Shown: positions 14,749-22,704 of the stretch, piece after piece
Numbering within the stretch: the stretch's first letter is position 1
Layout of the letters: each line of letters opens with the position of its first letter
Assembly (NCBI RefSeq): GCF_017873415.1
Contig: NZ_JAGGKD010000021.1
Location: 1 to 32,995 of the forward strand
DNA length: 32,995 nt
Direction: 5' to 3'
DNA from: Methanolobus bombayensis
Lineage (GTDB): Archaea > Halobacteriota > Methanosarcinia > Methanosarcinales > Methanosarcinaceae
Program-made: the position numbers and the translations under genes
The notes under the pieces: generated by a model
What the model saw: the letters and a program-made list of their open reading frames with translations, nothing else
What the model was told of the DNA's origin: nothing
Database searches by the model: none

Positions 14749-15935
14749 TCAAGATATTCTCCCGGGTTTTTCAGGAAATCCATTGCCAGAGAGTAAAGTA
14801 AATCCACTCCTGTAAGAAGGATATCTTCATCGATATCAAAACTTGATGAATGATTTACTTCAACTATCCCTTTTGCCACATTTCGTGTTCCGATTATTGT
14901 ATACATCCCCGGAATTTCCTGCAGGTAATATGCAAAATCCTCTGCTCCGAAAATAGGATCAGCATGAGCATTTACATATTCAAATTTGGTTTTTAGCAAT
15001 CTACAGGCTTTTTCCGTGAAAAACGGATCGTTGTATAGAACAGGATAGCCACGATACACATCCAGCTCATAGAAAGGAAATCCTGCTATGTCCTCCTTTG
15101 AATATGAATTCATAAATGAATCAAGCAGATTGATCATAACCTGTTCTATAGTATCAATATCATTTTCATCAAATGTCCTGAAGCTACCCACAAGTTCAAG
15201 CTCATCCGGAGATCTGTTGAATTGCTTACCACTATCCACCATACCAAATCCAAGCACATGATCAGAAGTATCCACTTTCTGAGAAACGGCAGGCTTTAAA
15301 GAAGATATGAATTCAGCAGCGATCTGTATGGGATCAATACACATATCAGGTGTTGCATGGTGACCACCTTTTCCAAATATCTTTAAGGTAAAGCGATTCG
15401 AACTTGCCATCAGAGGACCTGCACGAACATTGATCCTACCAATGTCCACATCACCGAAAATGTGCAGCCCAATTATACAATCTACATCTTCAAGGCCACC
15501 TTCCTCAATAACCCTGATCGCACCACCGGGAGGAACTTCTTCAGCCGGCTGGAAAATGAACTTCACAGTCCCACATATTTCTTTTTGCCTTTCTATCATC
15601 AGCCGGGCGACACCCAGAACAATGGCCATGTGCCCGTCATGTCCACATGCATGCATGACACCCGGATTCCGGGAGATATAATCCTCATTTCTGGGAGAAA
15701 GTACCTCATGTGCTGCAAGGGCATCAATATCAGAGCGTATTGCAATACACGGACCCGGAGAAAGACCTCTTACTTCTGCTATCACGCCTGTATCAGCTAT
15801 TTTCCTGCAACTTATCCCGAGTTCCCCCAGTATGGACATTATCCTTGACTGAGTACAATGTTCATCAAAACTGAGTTCAGGATTTCTGTGAAATTCCCTT
15901 CGGACATCACGCACCCATTTTTCAAATGATTGCAA
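14745..15935 (-). CDS. M20-family amidohydrolase (HipO/N-acyl-amino-acid hydrolase type)
   Basis: A 396-residue metal-dependent hydrolase that removes acyl groups from amino acids or peptides. Residues: REFHRNPELSFDEH, IRSDIDALAAHE, the HACGHDGHM metal site (about 95-103), FQPAEEVPPGGA (Glu-Glu), GLHIFGDVDIGRI, FGKGGHHATPDMCIDPI in the lid domain, FGAEDFAYYLQEIPG and VNHSSSFDIDED near the end. Both catalytic and dimerisation domains are present and of normal length. TTG start, set by GGTGAT five bases upstream; no in-frame ATG fits. It forms a two-gene unit with the GNAT that follows. It may act as an N-acetylornithine or other aminoacylase; substrate unknown. Confidence 0.85.
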   Translation of the reverse strand: MQSFEKWVRDVRREFHRNPELSFDEHCTQSRIMSILGELGISCRKIADTGVIAEVRGLSPGPCIAIRSDIDALAAHEVLSPRNEDYISRNPGVMHACGHDGHMAIVLGVARLMIERQKEICGTVKFIFQPAEEVPPGGAIRVIEEGGLEDVDCIIGLHIFGDVDIGRINVRAGPLMASSNRFTLKIFGKGGHHATPDMCIDPIQIAAEFISSLKPAVSQKVDTSDHVLGFGMVDSGKQFNRSPDELELVGSFRTFDENDIDTIEQVMINLLDSFMNSYSKEDIAGFPFYELDVYRGYPVLYNDPFFTEKACRLLKTKFEYVNAHADPIFGAEDFAYYLQEIPGMYTIIGTRNVAKGIVEVNHSSSFDIDEDILLTGVDLLYSLAMDFLKNPGEYLE

Positions 15936-16125
15936 ATCATATCACCATTCTTCGAATGCTGTAAATTGACAATAGATAAGTCAGACGTACAGATAAACAT
16001 GTTGCGGAAGTATAATATAAGAATACGATCCGGAAAAATGTAGACATAACAATTTAAGTCAGTATTATTTTTATGTTAAAAGGCAATTACCTGTACAGAG
16101 TTGAATACTAACAGGAAGGCTAAAT

Positions 16126-17067
16126 ATGACTAAAACACGACTCAGGGATTTCCTTGTAACAAAAGATGACTGGATCTTTGCAGTTTCAGATTATTTCCAC
16201 CCCCATGGCATCAGGTCAACAATGAGATACGTACCTGATGAGAATGGAGAGCGTGAGCTTGAAGGCAGACGCTACAAGAAATATGATTTTGATGTTGCTT
16301 TTGACTTTATGCGTCAGAACCGACCGGAGTGGGTAGAGGATGTACACGTAGTTCCTGAAGACCAGATCAAGAAAATACTTCCACCCTCAAGTGCAATAGA
16401 AAAATGGTACGGTGTTGACAACAGAGTGACAGTTGTCGTTGATACACTTAAAAAAGCAGGTATTCCAAGAGATATGATGGGAATTACAGGTTCACTCCTG
16501 CCGGGGCTCCAGAACGAAGGGTCAGATATTGATTTTGTGGTTTACGGAGAACAATGGTTCATTGCCAGGGATGCCATTGCAAAAGCAAAGTCAGAAGGCG
16601 GACCCATTGAGGATATTGATGAGAATATGTGGAAACGCATATACAACAAACGAATCCCTGAGATCCCATTTGAAGAATTCATGGTCCATGAAAAAAGAAA
16701 AGGGAATCGCGGAATGGTCGAAGGAACTTATTTTGATCTTCTTTTTGTCAGGGACTGGGAACAGATCAAAGAACCTACCCGCAGAGGCGAAGATATTGGT
16801 ACTATGAAGATAGAAGCAAAGGTCACAAATGCTGATCTTGCGTTTGATGCACCTTCAGTGTACAAAGTAGATCACCCGGATATAGATCATGTGCTCTCAT
16901 ACACACATACATATGCAGGACAGGCTCTTGAGGGAGAAACTATCGAAGCACAGGGTGTTGTGGAAAAGGTAGGCGGTATTAAAAGGCTCGTGGTCGGAAC
17001 TTCAAGAGAGCCAAAAGGTGAGTGGATCCGTTCACTGACACTGCTTGAAAATGAAGGATATATCTGA
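16126..17067 (+). CDS. Archaeal nucleotidyltransferase-domain protein (COG1665-like)
   Basis: A 313-residue conserved archaeal protein. The polymerase-beta-type nucleotidyltransferase motif is plain: GITGSLLPGLQNEGSDIDF, with Gly-Ser at 122-123 and the metal Asp pair at 134 and 136. The N-terminal 100 residues (LRDFLVTKDDWIFAVSDYFH, YDFDVAFDFMRQNRPEW) and C-terminal 90 residues (YAGQALEGETIEAQGVVEKV, LVVGTSREPKGEWIRSL) are characteristic of this family and of no known function to me. The C-terminal part resembles a small beta domain. GGAAGG lies shortly before the ATG. Single gene, convergent with DUF2098. What it adenylylates or uridylylates is unknown. Confidence 0.8.
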   Translation: MTKTRLRDFLVTKDDWIFAVSDYFHPHGIRSTMRYVPDENGERELEGRRYKKYDFDVAFDFMRQNRPEWVEDVHVVPEDQIKKILPPSSAIEKWYGVDNRVTVVVDTLKKAGIPRDMMGITGSLLPGLQNEGSDIDFVVYGEQWFIARDAIAKAKSEGGPIEDIDENMWKRIYNKRIPEIPFEEFMVHEKRKGNRGMVEGTYFDLLFVRDWEQIKEPTRRGEDIGTMKIEAKVTNADLAFDAPSVYKVDHPDIDHVLSYTHTYAGQALEGETIEAQGVVEKVGGIKRLVVGTSREPKGEWIRSLTLLENEGYI

Positions 17068-17090
17068 AAACAAAATTAAAAATACATTAA

Positions 17091-17108
17091 GGCGGTTTAG
17101 CCACCGCC
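17091..17108 (-). terminator. Terminator at the end of the mptA/DUF2098 transcript
   Basis: On the minus strand GGCGGT and ACCGCC form a 6-bp G/C-rich stem with a six-base loop holding the DUF2098 stop codon (17097-17099), followed by an A/T-rich run with several T. As at glnA, the stop codon lies inside the terminator hairpin. Confidence 0.55.
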
Positions 17109-17414
17109 TGTTACCTGGCTGATATCATAACCAGCCTCATTTTCGGCACCATAAGAGCGCATATAGGATTCCGCAGCTTCTGCAGAAGTGCGTTCCTTCA
17201 TTTCTCCTTTCAGTTCGCTTTCATCAGCGATTACAAGTGTCTCTGGTTTGTAAAAAAGGCCTGTACTGTCAATAACTACCCAGATACCTTCTTCATCTTT
17301 TTTTAGTTCAATAGCCCTGCCCACAGTACCTGTATTTATGTACCTGACAACAGATCCCACTTCAACAGGATCGCCATCCATGCTCAGAGCTTCGATCTTT
17401 TCTGAATCTTCCAC
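17097..17414 (-). CDS. DUF2098-family protein
   Basis: A 105-residue methanogen-conserved protein of unknown function. The domain spans about residues 15-70: VEVGSVVRYINTGTVGRAIEL, WVVIDSTGLFYKPETLVIAD, a small beta-barrel-like sequence. The remaining 35 residues are charged and end in a Gly tail. It lies 54 bases after mptA on the same strand and is probably in the same transcript. The co-occurrence with methanogen-specific genes is known; the function is not. Confidence 0.8.
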   Translation of the reverse strand: MEDSEKIEALSMDGDPVEVGSVVRYINTGTVGRAIELKKDEEGIWVVIDSTGLFYKPETLVIADESELKGEMKERTSAEAAESYMRSYGAENEAGYDISQVTGGG

Positions 17415-17468
17415 GATATAACTCCTGTAATCTTACTTCTGAAGATATATGGAACCTGACATTAATAG

Positions 17469-18425
17469 TTAAGCATCCTGAGATATCTCCAGACGCAGGT
17501 CACCAAGACTTGCAACCCTTTCTGCAAAGGCATTATGCCTGTGAATACTCTCTTCATTTATCTGCTTAATAGTTACAACCGCCCCATCAGGAAGGTGTTC
17601 AAAGTCCTTGACAACATTCTTTGCCATTGTTCTCACACAATCCTCCACGAACTTAGGATTGTTATGGGCAGTCTGGACAACATTTGCTTCATCCGCCCTC
17701 TTAAGAAGTTCAAATACACTTGCACTCATTGATTTTTCAATTATCTCAATGATCTTCTCAAGTGAGACAAAAACATTTCCAACAACCTCGATCGAGATTA
17801 TTCCACGTCCACGCTGGTTATGTGTTGCCATAGGGACCCTGTGAAGGAACTCTGCAATGTGCTTGTTATCGACACCGATATTTTCCAGCTCATGTCGTGC
17901 GTTGTCCCGCATGATCTCCTGAGCGCATGGACATGCGGTCATCCCCACAACTTCTGCACCAATGAGTTTCTTGACCTTCATATTGTCCACGTCATCGCGC
18001 ATTGCAATTGCCTCTGCGAAAATGTCCACTACTTCCTGGCATTCCATCTTTGTTGAAGGGGATTCTCTTTTGAGAACATATTCACTTTTCAGAATCACTT
18101 CTGCTCGTGTTGCGTATTCATGACGCTTTAAAAGGCTCTGGGCAACATCACTGCAAAGCTGCTCTATCTCATAAACAGGCATGTTGACTGCTTTTTCAAG
18201 AACTTCATCCACTGCCTCAAAGTTGCGTGAAAGATTCGCGCCTTTCAGGTGTGAAGGGAGGTCTACGAAAATATCAAAAGTACATATAAGGATAACCGGA
18301 CGTTTATCCCTCCTTTTTATCTGTACGAGTTTTTTAACGTTGGTAACACCGACACGTGTCAGGTTAATGGGTATTTGGGGCTTGTTAGCCTGTATATCTG
18401 GTAATTTGACAACCGGGACTTCCAT
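17469..18425 (-). CDS. mptA: GTP cyclohydrolase MptA
   Basis: A 318-residue Fe(II)-dependent GTP cyclohydrolase (FolE2 superfamily) that opens GTP to a 7,8-dihydroneopterin 2',3'-cyclic phosphate, the first step of tetrahydromethanopterin/sarcinapterin synthesis. Key segments: [17 protein letters not shown] at the N-terminus, [34 protein letters not shown] (metal-ligand Cys), [35 protein letters not shown] and [10 protein letters not shown]. Length is normal. ATG is preceded by GAGGT with seven bases between. Upstream is a 430-base divergent spacer shared with mc1. Confidence 0.93.
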   Translation of the reverse strand: MEVPVVKLPDIQANKPQIPINLTRVGVTNVKKLVQIKRRDKRPVILICTFDIFVDLPSHLKGANLSRNFEAVDEVLEKAVNMPVYEIEQLCSDVAQSLLKRHEYATRAEVILKSEYVLKRESPSTKMECQEVVDIFAEAIAMRDDVDNMKVKKLIGAEVVGMTACPCAQEIMRDNARHELENIGVDNKHIAEFLHRVPMATHNQRGRGIISIEVVGNVFVSLEKIIEIIEKSMSASVFELLKRADEANVVQTAHNNPKFVEDCVRTMAKNVVKDFEHLPDGAVVTIKQINEESIHRHNAFAERVASLGDLRLEISQDA

Positions 18426-18853
18426 AATTATACCTCTAAAATCAAATGAAGGATGAGGATCCGTTCTGCAAATGCAGATACCGGATAGTAATTATATCAT
18501 GCTGAAAGGGAGTCATTACATGTAAATGTTGTGTTAGACTTCCGGGATAATAAAAATAAGAGAAAAAGTAGCAGATAATATTTAATATTCCAACTGATAC
18601 CATAAATGGTATAAAAAACCATTAGATTACAAAACAAGTTTACTTGACATGTTGCCACATATCGCTCCAAATCTATTGCTACTTATTCAAAATTATATAA
18701 TAATACACCCATATTCAGTCTTAATAATTGCCCCAAAATACAAGAAATACCATAAAACGAGAACAAAAGCCAACATTAAAAGAAAAATATATATACCTTA
18801 TATACTAAATACGGATAGCAGATGTAATCGCATAATGATTACGAGGTGACATC
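18426..18853. promoter_or_regulatory. Divergent spacer with mptA and mc1 promoters
   Basis: About 430 A/T-rich bases without a gene. The mc1 promoter has AAATATATATA at 18785-18795; its start should lie near 18818-18820, leaving a 35-base leader with GAGGTGA at 18843-18849. A perfect palindrome ATACCAT-AA-ATGGTAT lies at 18597-18612, midway, and could bind a dimeric regulator. The mptA side has A/T-rich stretches but no single clear TATA box. Confidence 0.6.
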
Positions 18854-19144
18854 ATGTCTGAAACAAGAAATTTTGTGTTAAGAGACAAGAAAGGAAATGA
18901 GCACGGGGTATTCACTGGAAAGCAGCCAAGACAGGCAGCTTTGAAGGTGGCAAACAGAGGTAAAGGAAAGAAATCAAAGCCAGAAGAGATCAGGCTTCGT
19001 GAGCGTGGAACAAAGAAAGTACACGTATTCAAGGGATGGAAAGAAGTGGTCAACGCTCCAAAGAACAAACCTGACTGGATGCCTGACAAGATCAACAAGC
19101 CATTCGTAAAGAAAGTCGGTATTGAAAAACTCGAGAAGGTCTGA
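18854..19144 (+). CDS. Non-histone chromosomal protein MC1
   Basis: A 96-residue DNA-bending chromatin protein found in Methanosarcinales and haloarchaea. The sequence is basic throughout and clearly MC1: RNFVLRDKKGNEHGVFTGKQ, PRQAALKVANRG, EIRLRERGTKKVHVFKGWKE, PDWMPDKINKPFVKKVG. It binds as a monomer and bends DNA strongly. It has a strong TATA box, a near-perfect ribosome binding site and a classical terminator, all consistent with high expression as a single-gene unit. Confidence 0.96.
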   Translation: MSETRNFVLRDKKGNEHGVFTGKQPRQAALKVANRGKGKKSKPEEIRLRERGTKKVHVFKGWKEVVNAPKNKPDWMPDKINKPFVKKVGIEKLEKV

Positions 19145-19151
19145 TTATCAT

Positions 19152-19177
19152 AAAGGACCCATATTATGGGTCTTTTT
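19152..19177 (+). terminator. Intrinsic terminator of mc1
   Basis: GACCCAT (19156-19162) and ATGGGTC (19166-19172) form a tight stem with a three-base loop, extended by A-T pairs, followed by TTTTT. It lies 11 bases after the stop codon. Confidence 0.85.
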
Positions 19178-19313
19178 GTTTACTTTCCTATTCCCTGAAT
19201 ATTAACTATTTTTCTTAGATGAAACAATTTTTAAATCTACTGGACATACTGGTAGAGAGCTCCAGCTATCATATAATGATTGTCGGACATAGAAATAATC
19301 ACAGGTTAACATC

Positions 19314-20207
19314 ATGACACTTAATCGAGAGAATGTACTGATCGAAGCGTTACCATACATAAGGGATTTTTATGACTCCATTATGGTGATCAAAGTAGGT
19401 GGTCACGCAATGGTCAATCCTGAAGTAATGAGTGATATCATAAAAGATGTGGTCCTTTTGAGATTTATTGGAATACATCCCATTATTGTACACGGAGGAG
19501 GACCCGAGATTTCAGAAAAAATGAAACGTATGGGCAAGGAATCCCAGTTTGTAGGGGGTCTGAGAGTAACAGACGATGAAACTCTCGAGATAGCGCGCAT
19601 GGTCCTTGTGGGAAATATCAATACGGAAATAGTTGCACTCATAGGCAAACACGGTGGAAAAGGAGTAGGACTTTCAGGCAAGGACGGGAAGACCATCATA
19701 GCCAAGAAGAAGCCATCCCAGAAGGTCATGATCGAAGATGTGGAACATGAAGTAGATCTTGGATGGGTTGGTGACACAGAGATAATCAACACAGAGCTTA
19801 TCAATATACTCGTAAAAGAAGACTACATTCCGGTAATTTCACCAATCGCTATGGATGTCAATGGAAAAGCACTGAACATAAATGCAGATACTGTGGCAGG
19901 TGATATAGCTGCTGCACTAAAAGCTAAAAAACTCATATTAATGACAGATGTCCCCGGGCTTCTGAAAGACGTTAATGACAGAAGCTCACGTATATCAAGA
20001 GTAGCAATTGAAGATATTGAGGACATGGTTGACAGCGGACTTATATCCGGCGGCATGATACCTAAAATGAGAAGTGCCGCAACATCAGTTACAAGTGGTG
20101 TCGAAAAGATACACATTATCAATGGAAGTGTTTCCCACTCAATATTACTTGAGTTGTTCACTGACACCGGAATTGGCACAATGGTCTTTAAAAGAGGGGA
20201 TGAGTGA
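19314..20207 (+). CDS. argB: Acetylglutamate kinase
   Basis: A 297-residue amino-acid kinase that phosphorylates N-acetylglutamate, second step of arginine synthesis. Motifs: MVIKVGGHAM (phosphate loop), IIVHGGGPEISEKMKRMG, FVGGLRVTDDETLEIARMVLVG, GKHGGKGVGLSGKDG, NINADTVAGDIAAALKAKKLILMTDVPGLL and SGGMIPKM. Start ATG has only a weak ribosome binding site; a TATA-like TTTTTAAAT at 19228-19236 gives a leader of about 55 bases. The N-terminal arginine-sensing helix of hexameric enzymes is short (ENVLIEALPYIRDFYDS), so feedback inhibition cannot be judged. The first-step GNAT is at 13805. Confidence 0.96.
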   Translation: MTLNRENVLIEALPYIRDFYDSIMVIKVGGHAMVNPEVMSDIIKDVVLLRFIGIHPIIVHGGGPEISEKMKRMGKESQFVGGLRVTDDETLEIARMVLVGNINTEIVALIGKHGGKGVGLSGKDGKTIIAKKKPSQKVMIEDVEHEVDLGWVGDTEIINTELINILVKEDYIPVISPIAMDVNGKALNINADTVAGDIAAALKAKKLILMTDVPGLLKDVNDRSSRISRVAIEDIEDMVDSGLISGGMIPKMRSAATSVTSGVEKIHIINGSVSHSILLELFTDTGIGTMVFKRGDE

Positions 20208-20222
20208 AAACTCATCTTCAAA

Positions 20223-20248
20223 TTTAAATTTTAATTATTTAATTTAAA
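20223..20248. terminator. A/T-rich hairpin between convergent argB and raSEA
   Basis: TTTAAATT (20223-20230) and AATTTAAA (20241-20248) pair across a ten-base A/T loop in the 47-base gap between two converging genes, so a bidirectional terminator is likely. Confidence 0.4.
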
Positions 20249-20254
20249 CAAAAT

Positions 20255-21295
20255 TCAATCAAGGATCGGACTGCCGAAGGTATGATCTTCCAGCTCCAGA
20301 ACCTGCTCCCAGAGATCCATACAATCACAGGACAGGTGCTCAAAACATGAGAGATCCTGCGTCAGGGAGAACAACCTGATAGCATCTGCAACAGTATGAC
20401 TGCATTCCCTGCAATTATGCGGTCCTCTTTTTGAACCTGCACCTACAGGATCGGATGTGATTATCATATCAGGGAACTCTTTCTTAGTTCTCTGAAGAAT
20501 ATCTACAATACTCCAGAGCCATGGTGGACGATATTGTTTCCTGTCCCACAGATGTTCAACGTATGTACCACGCTGGACATTACAGAGATTGATCGAAAAA
20601 GTGTCAGTGTACTCAGCTGCATCATGGATAGTTTGTACAATATCCTCAAGTGCCTCTTTCTCAGACAGAAATGGTGGCTTTAGCATCAGATATGATTTTA
20701 CAGTTGCACCATTTTCCTTTGCTGCTTTTGCAGCATCAACAAAGTTCCGGAAAGTAAATCCTTTATTGATAGATTGCTTGCGTATGACATCAGAGCTTGT
20801 CTCAAGTCCCATTGCAACTTCAAAGTCCGTATTTTTAAGAGTTGAAACACAATCCCTGACATTCTCTTTGGTCACAAATTCCGGACGGGTCTCTGCCAGT
20901 ACTTTGATAATCCTTTCATCACTATCCAGTTCTTCAAGTATCCTATGTCTTACTTCAAGTGGGATCTCCTTAGTATCAAGGAAGCTCCCGGATGTGAATA
21001 TCTTGACCATAAAACGGTCAAGATCTGAAACCTTTCTCATTGCTTTTTCAAGCTGGGCCATCAGGTCATCGTCTGAAGGACTGCCCTGCGCACTGTCATA
21101 AACATAACCGCACATGGTACAGCCGCCAGCCTTGCCCCACCAGCATCCTGATGTTTTGAAGATGACAGTGATTGTGTCTATTTCACCGCTTTCGATAACA
21201 TCCCTGCCAGTCCATGAGGCTGCAGGCACATCAAAAGGGGAGGGTTTAACCCTCTGACGATTGCGGATATCAAGAACTGCTTTGTTAAGTGACAT
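20255..21295 (-). CDS. Archaeosine synthase radical SAM subunit RaSEA
   Basis: A 346-residue radical SAM enzyme. RaSEA acts with ArcS on tRNA position 15, cleaving the lysine adduct on preQ0 to give archaeosine. The cluster motif is CWWGKAGGCTMCGYVYD (Cys 51, 59 and 62), the spaced CX7CX2C form of the Elp3-like TIGR01210 family. Further marks: MVKIFTSGSFLD, ETRPEFVTKENV, EVAMGLETSSDVIR, SYLMLKPPFLSEKEA, and a C-terminal Cys-rich part (HNCRECSHTVADAIRLFS, CFEHLSCDCMD) that may bind metal. It lies 36 bases after guaA on the same strand, so they may be co-transcribed. The ribosome binding site is weak. Confidence 0.88.
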   Translation of the reverse strand: MSLNKAVLDIRNRQRVKPSPFDVPAASWTGRDVIESGEIDTITVIFKTSGCWWGKAGGCTMCGYVYDSAQGSPSDDDLMAQLEKAMRKVSDLDRFMVKIFTSGSFLDTKEIPLEVRHRILEELDSDERIIKVLAETRPEFVTKENVRDCVSTLKNTDFEVAMGLETSSDVIRKQSINKGFTFRNFVDAAKAAKENGATVKSYLMLKPPFLSEKEALEDIVQTIHDAAEYTDTFSINLCNVQRGTYVEHLWDRKQYRPPWLWSIVDILQRTKKEFPDMIITSDPVGAGSKRGPHNCRECSHTVADAIRLFSLTQDLSCFEHLSCDCMDLWEQVLELEDHTFGSPILD

Positions 21296-21331
21296 TTGTC
21301 TTGCTCTGATTTATTTTAATAATTGTAATAA

Positions 21332-22246
21332 TTACTCGAACTCAATTGTTGCAGGTGGTTTTGGTGTAAGGTCATAAAGCACCCTTGCAACGGAAGGAAT
21401 CTCAGCGGTGATCCTTGACTCTATCTTCCTGAGAACATTCCATGGAAGTTCCATTGCCTCTGCAGTCATTCCATCCCTTGAACCCACTGCCCTTACAGCA
21501 ACTATCCAGCCGTGAACTCTGACATCACCTTTCACACCGGTTCCCTTACCGACAATTGCAGCAAAGGTCTGCCATGGGTGGAACTGCTCAACAAGCTCTT
21601 CCTCAACGATCGCGTTTGCTTCCCTTACAGCTTCAACAAGCTCCTCGGTAACCTCACCAACGATCCTTACAGAAAGACCGGGACCAGGGAATGGCATCCT
21701 TTCGGATATTTCATGCGGAAGGTCAAGTGCACGGGCAACTTCACGAACCTCATCCTTGTACAGGTCGTCTATAGGTTCTACGATTGCCTTAAAATCCACA
21801 ACAGAAGGAAGACCTCCTACATTGTGATGTGACTTGATACCGCCTTCTGATTCGATCCTGTCAGGATATATGGTTCCCTGAATGAGGTATTCGGCCTGGA
21901 GTAATTTTGCTTCTTCCTCGAAAACCCGAATAAAGGTCTCACCAACTGCCTTACGTTTCTCTTCAGGATCCTCTACACCTTCAAGTGCTGAGAGGAAACG
22001 CTCCTTTGCATCAACGACCTCAAGATTCATATCAGAGAAGATTTCTTTTATCCTTTCAGTTTCACCTTTGCGCATGAGACCTGTATCAATGTAAATTGGA
22101 GTGAGTTTGTCACCGATGGCACGGTGTGCAAGTATTGCACAGACAGAACTGTCAACACCACCGGAGAGTGCTATGATGGCTTTACCATCGACCTGGGCCT
22201 GGATTTTGTCTATTGCTCTAGGAATGAATTTGTCTACTTTTACCAT
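21332..22246 (-). CDS. guaA: GMP synthase, PP-ATPase (subunit B)
   Basis: A 304-residue ATP pyrophosphatase subunit that adenylylates XMP and uses ammonia from a separate glutaminase subunit to make GMP. Motifs: [18 protein letters not shown] (PP-loop), [47 protein letters not shown] and the dimerisation end [15 protein letters not shown]...[14 protein letters not shown]. The start is set at 22246 (MVKVDKF) with GGAG nine bases upstream and family length; the frame is open further upstream to 22354 but those 36 residues are not family-like. The glutaminase GuaA-a is not in this window. Confidence 0.94.
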   Translation of the reverse strand: MVKVDKFIPRAIDKIQAQVDGKAIIALSGGVDSSVCAILAHRAIGDKLTPIYIDTGLMRKGETERIKEIFSDMNLEVVDAKERFLSALEGVEDPEEKRKAVGETFIRVFEEEAKLLQAEYLIQGTIYPDRIESEGGIKSHHNVGGLPSVVDFKAIVEPIDDLYKDEVREVARALDLPHEISERMPFPGPGLSVRIVGEVTEELVEAVREANAIVEEELVEQFHPWQTFAAIVGKGTGVKGDVRVHGWIVAVRAVGSRDGMTAEAMELPWNVLRKIESRITAEIPSVARVLYDLTPKPPATIEFE

Positions 22247-22704
22247 GAATGAGAACTCCGAATATAAGTTTAATAGAGATTTTACCCTGAAATAGTGTTT
22301 CGTACATATTAATGCTCGCCCGGTGATATGAGCCTTACCGGAGAAAAGTTTCACAGGATCACAAAAAATCCATTTATTAAATCAATGGAAATTACTATGA
22401 ATAATTATTGCTGAACATAGTTTCATATTTTAATATATTGCTGGAGATCATAGTGGTAATATTAAAGAATGGACATGATATGGCCAACTCTTATTTAAGC
22501 TTATAATGCAACGCAGAAAACAATAAAGTAAAGAATGGTTTCAGAGAGAGCATACCCTCCTCTTATCCCACTGAAATCATTCTTTTTTACTATTGTTAAT
22601 TCATAATATTTTTCGAAATATGCTTTAGAATACTTTCACCCTGCACACCTGAAGACTAAATACACCGGTAACATATATTCAGGAAAAACAACTATGGTCT
22701 AAAG
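22247..22704. promoter_or_regulatory. Divergent spacer between guaA and recQ
   Basis: About 460 bases without a protein gene. ATTAATATG at 22309-22317 suits a guaA TATA box. CCGGT...ACCGG (22320-22341) is a 5-bp inverted repeat with 12 bases between, close to that promoter. TTATTTAA at 22491-22498 may start a plus-strand transcript through the stem-loop at 22530-22588. No clear ribosome binding site precedes recQ. Confidence 0.5.
22515..22588 (+). ncRNA. Candidate small RNA ending in a 15-bp stem and T tract
   Basis: AAAGAATGGTTTCAG (22530-22544) pairs with CTGAAATCATTCTTT (22571-22585) over 15 positions with one G-T pair, around a 26-base pyrimidine-rich loop, and runs into TTTTTT (22583-22588). 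This is a terminator, yet guaA runs away from it to the left and recQ starts 116 bases to its right. It must therefore end a transcript that begins in the spacer: a small RNA from near 22515 (after TTATTTAA at 22491-22498), or a recQ leader attenuator. The left boundary is a guess. Confidence 0.4.

Noticed and set aside
22247-22354. N-terminal extension of guaA (36 residues)
   Set aside because: Not family-like; it covers the promoter region, and GGAG precedes the start at 22246.
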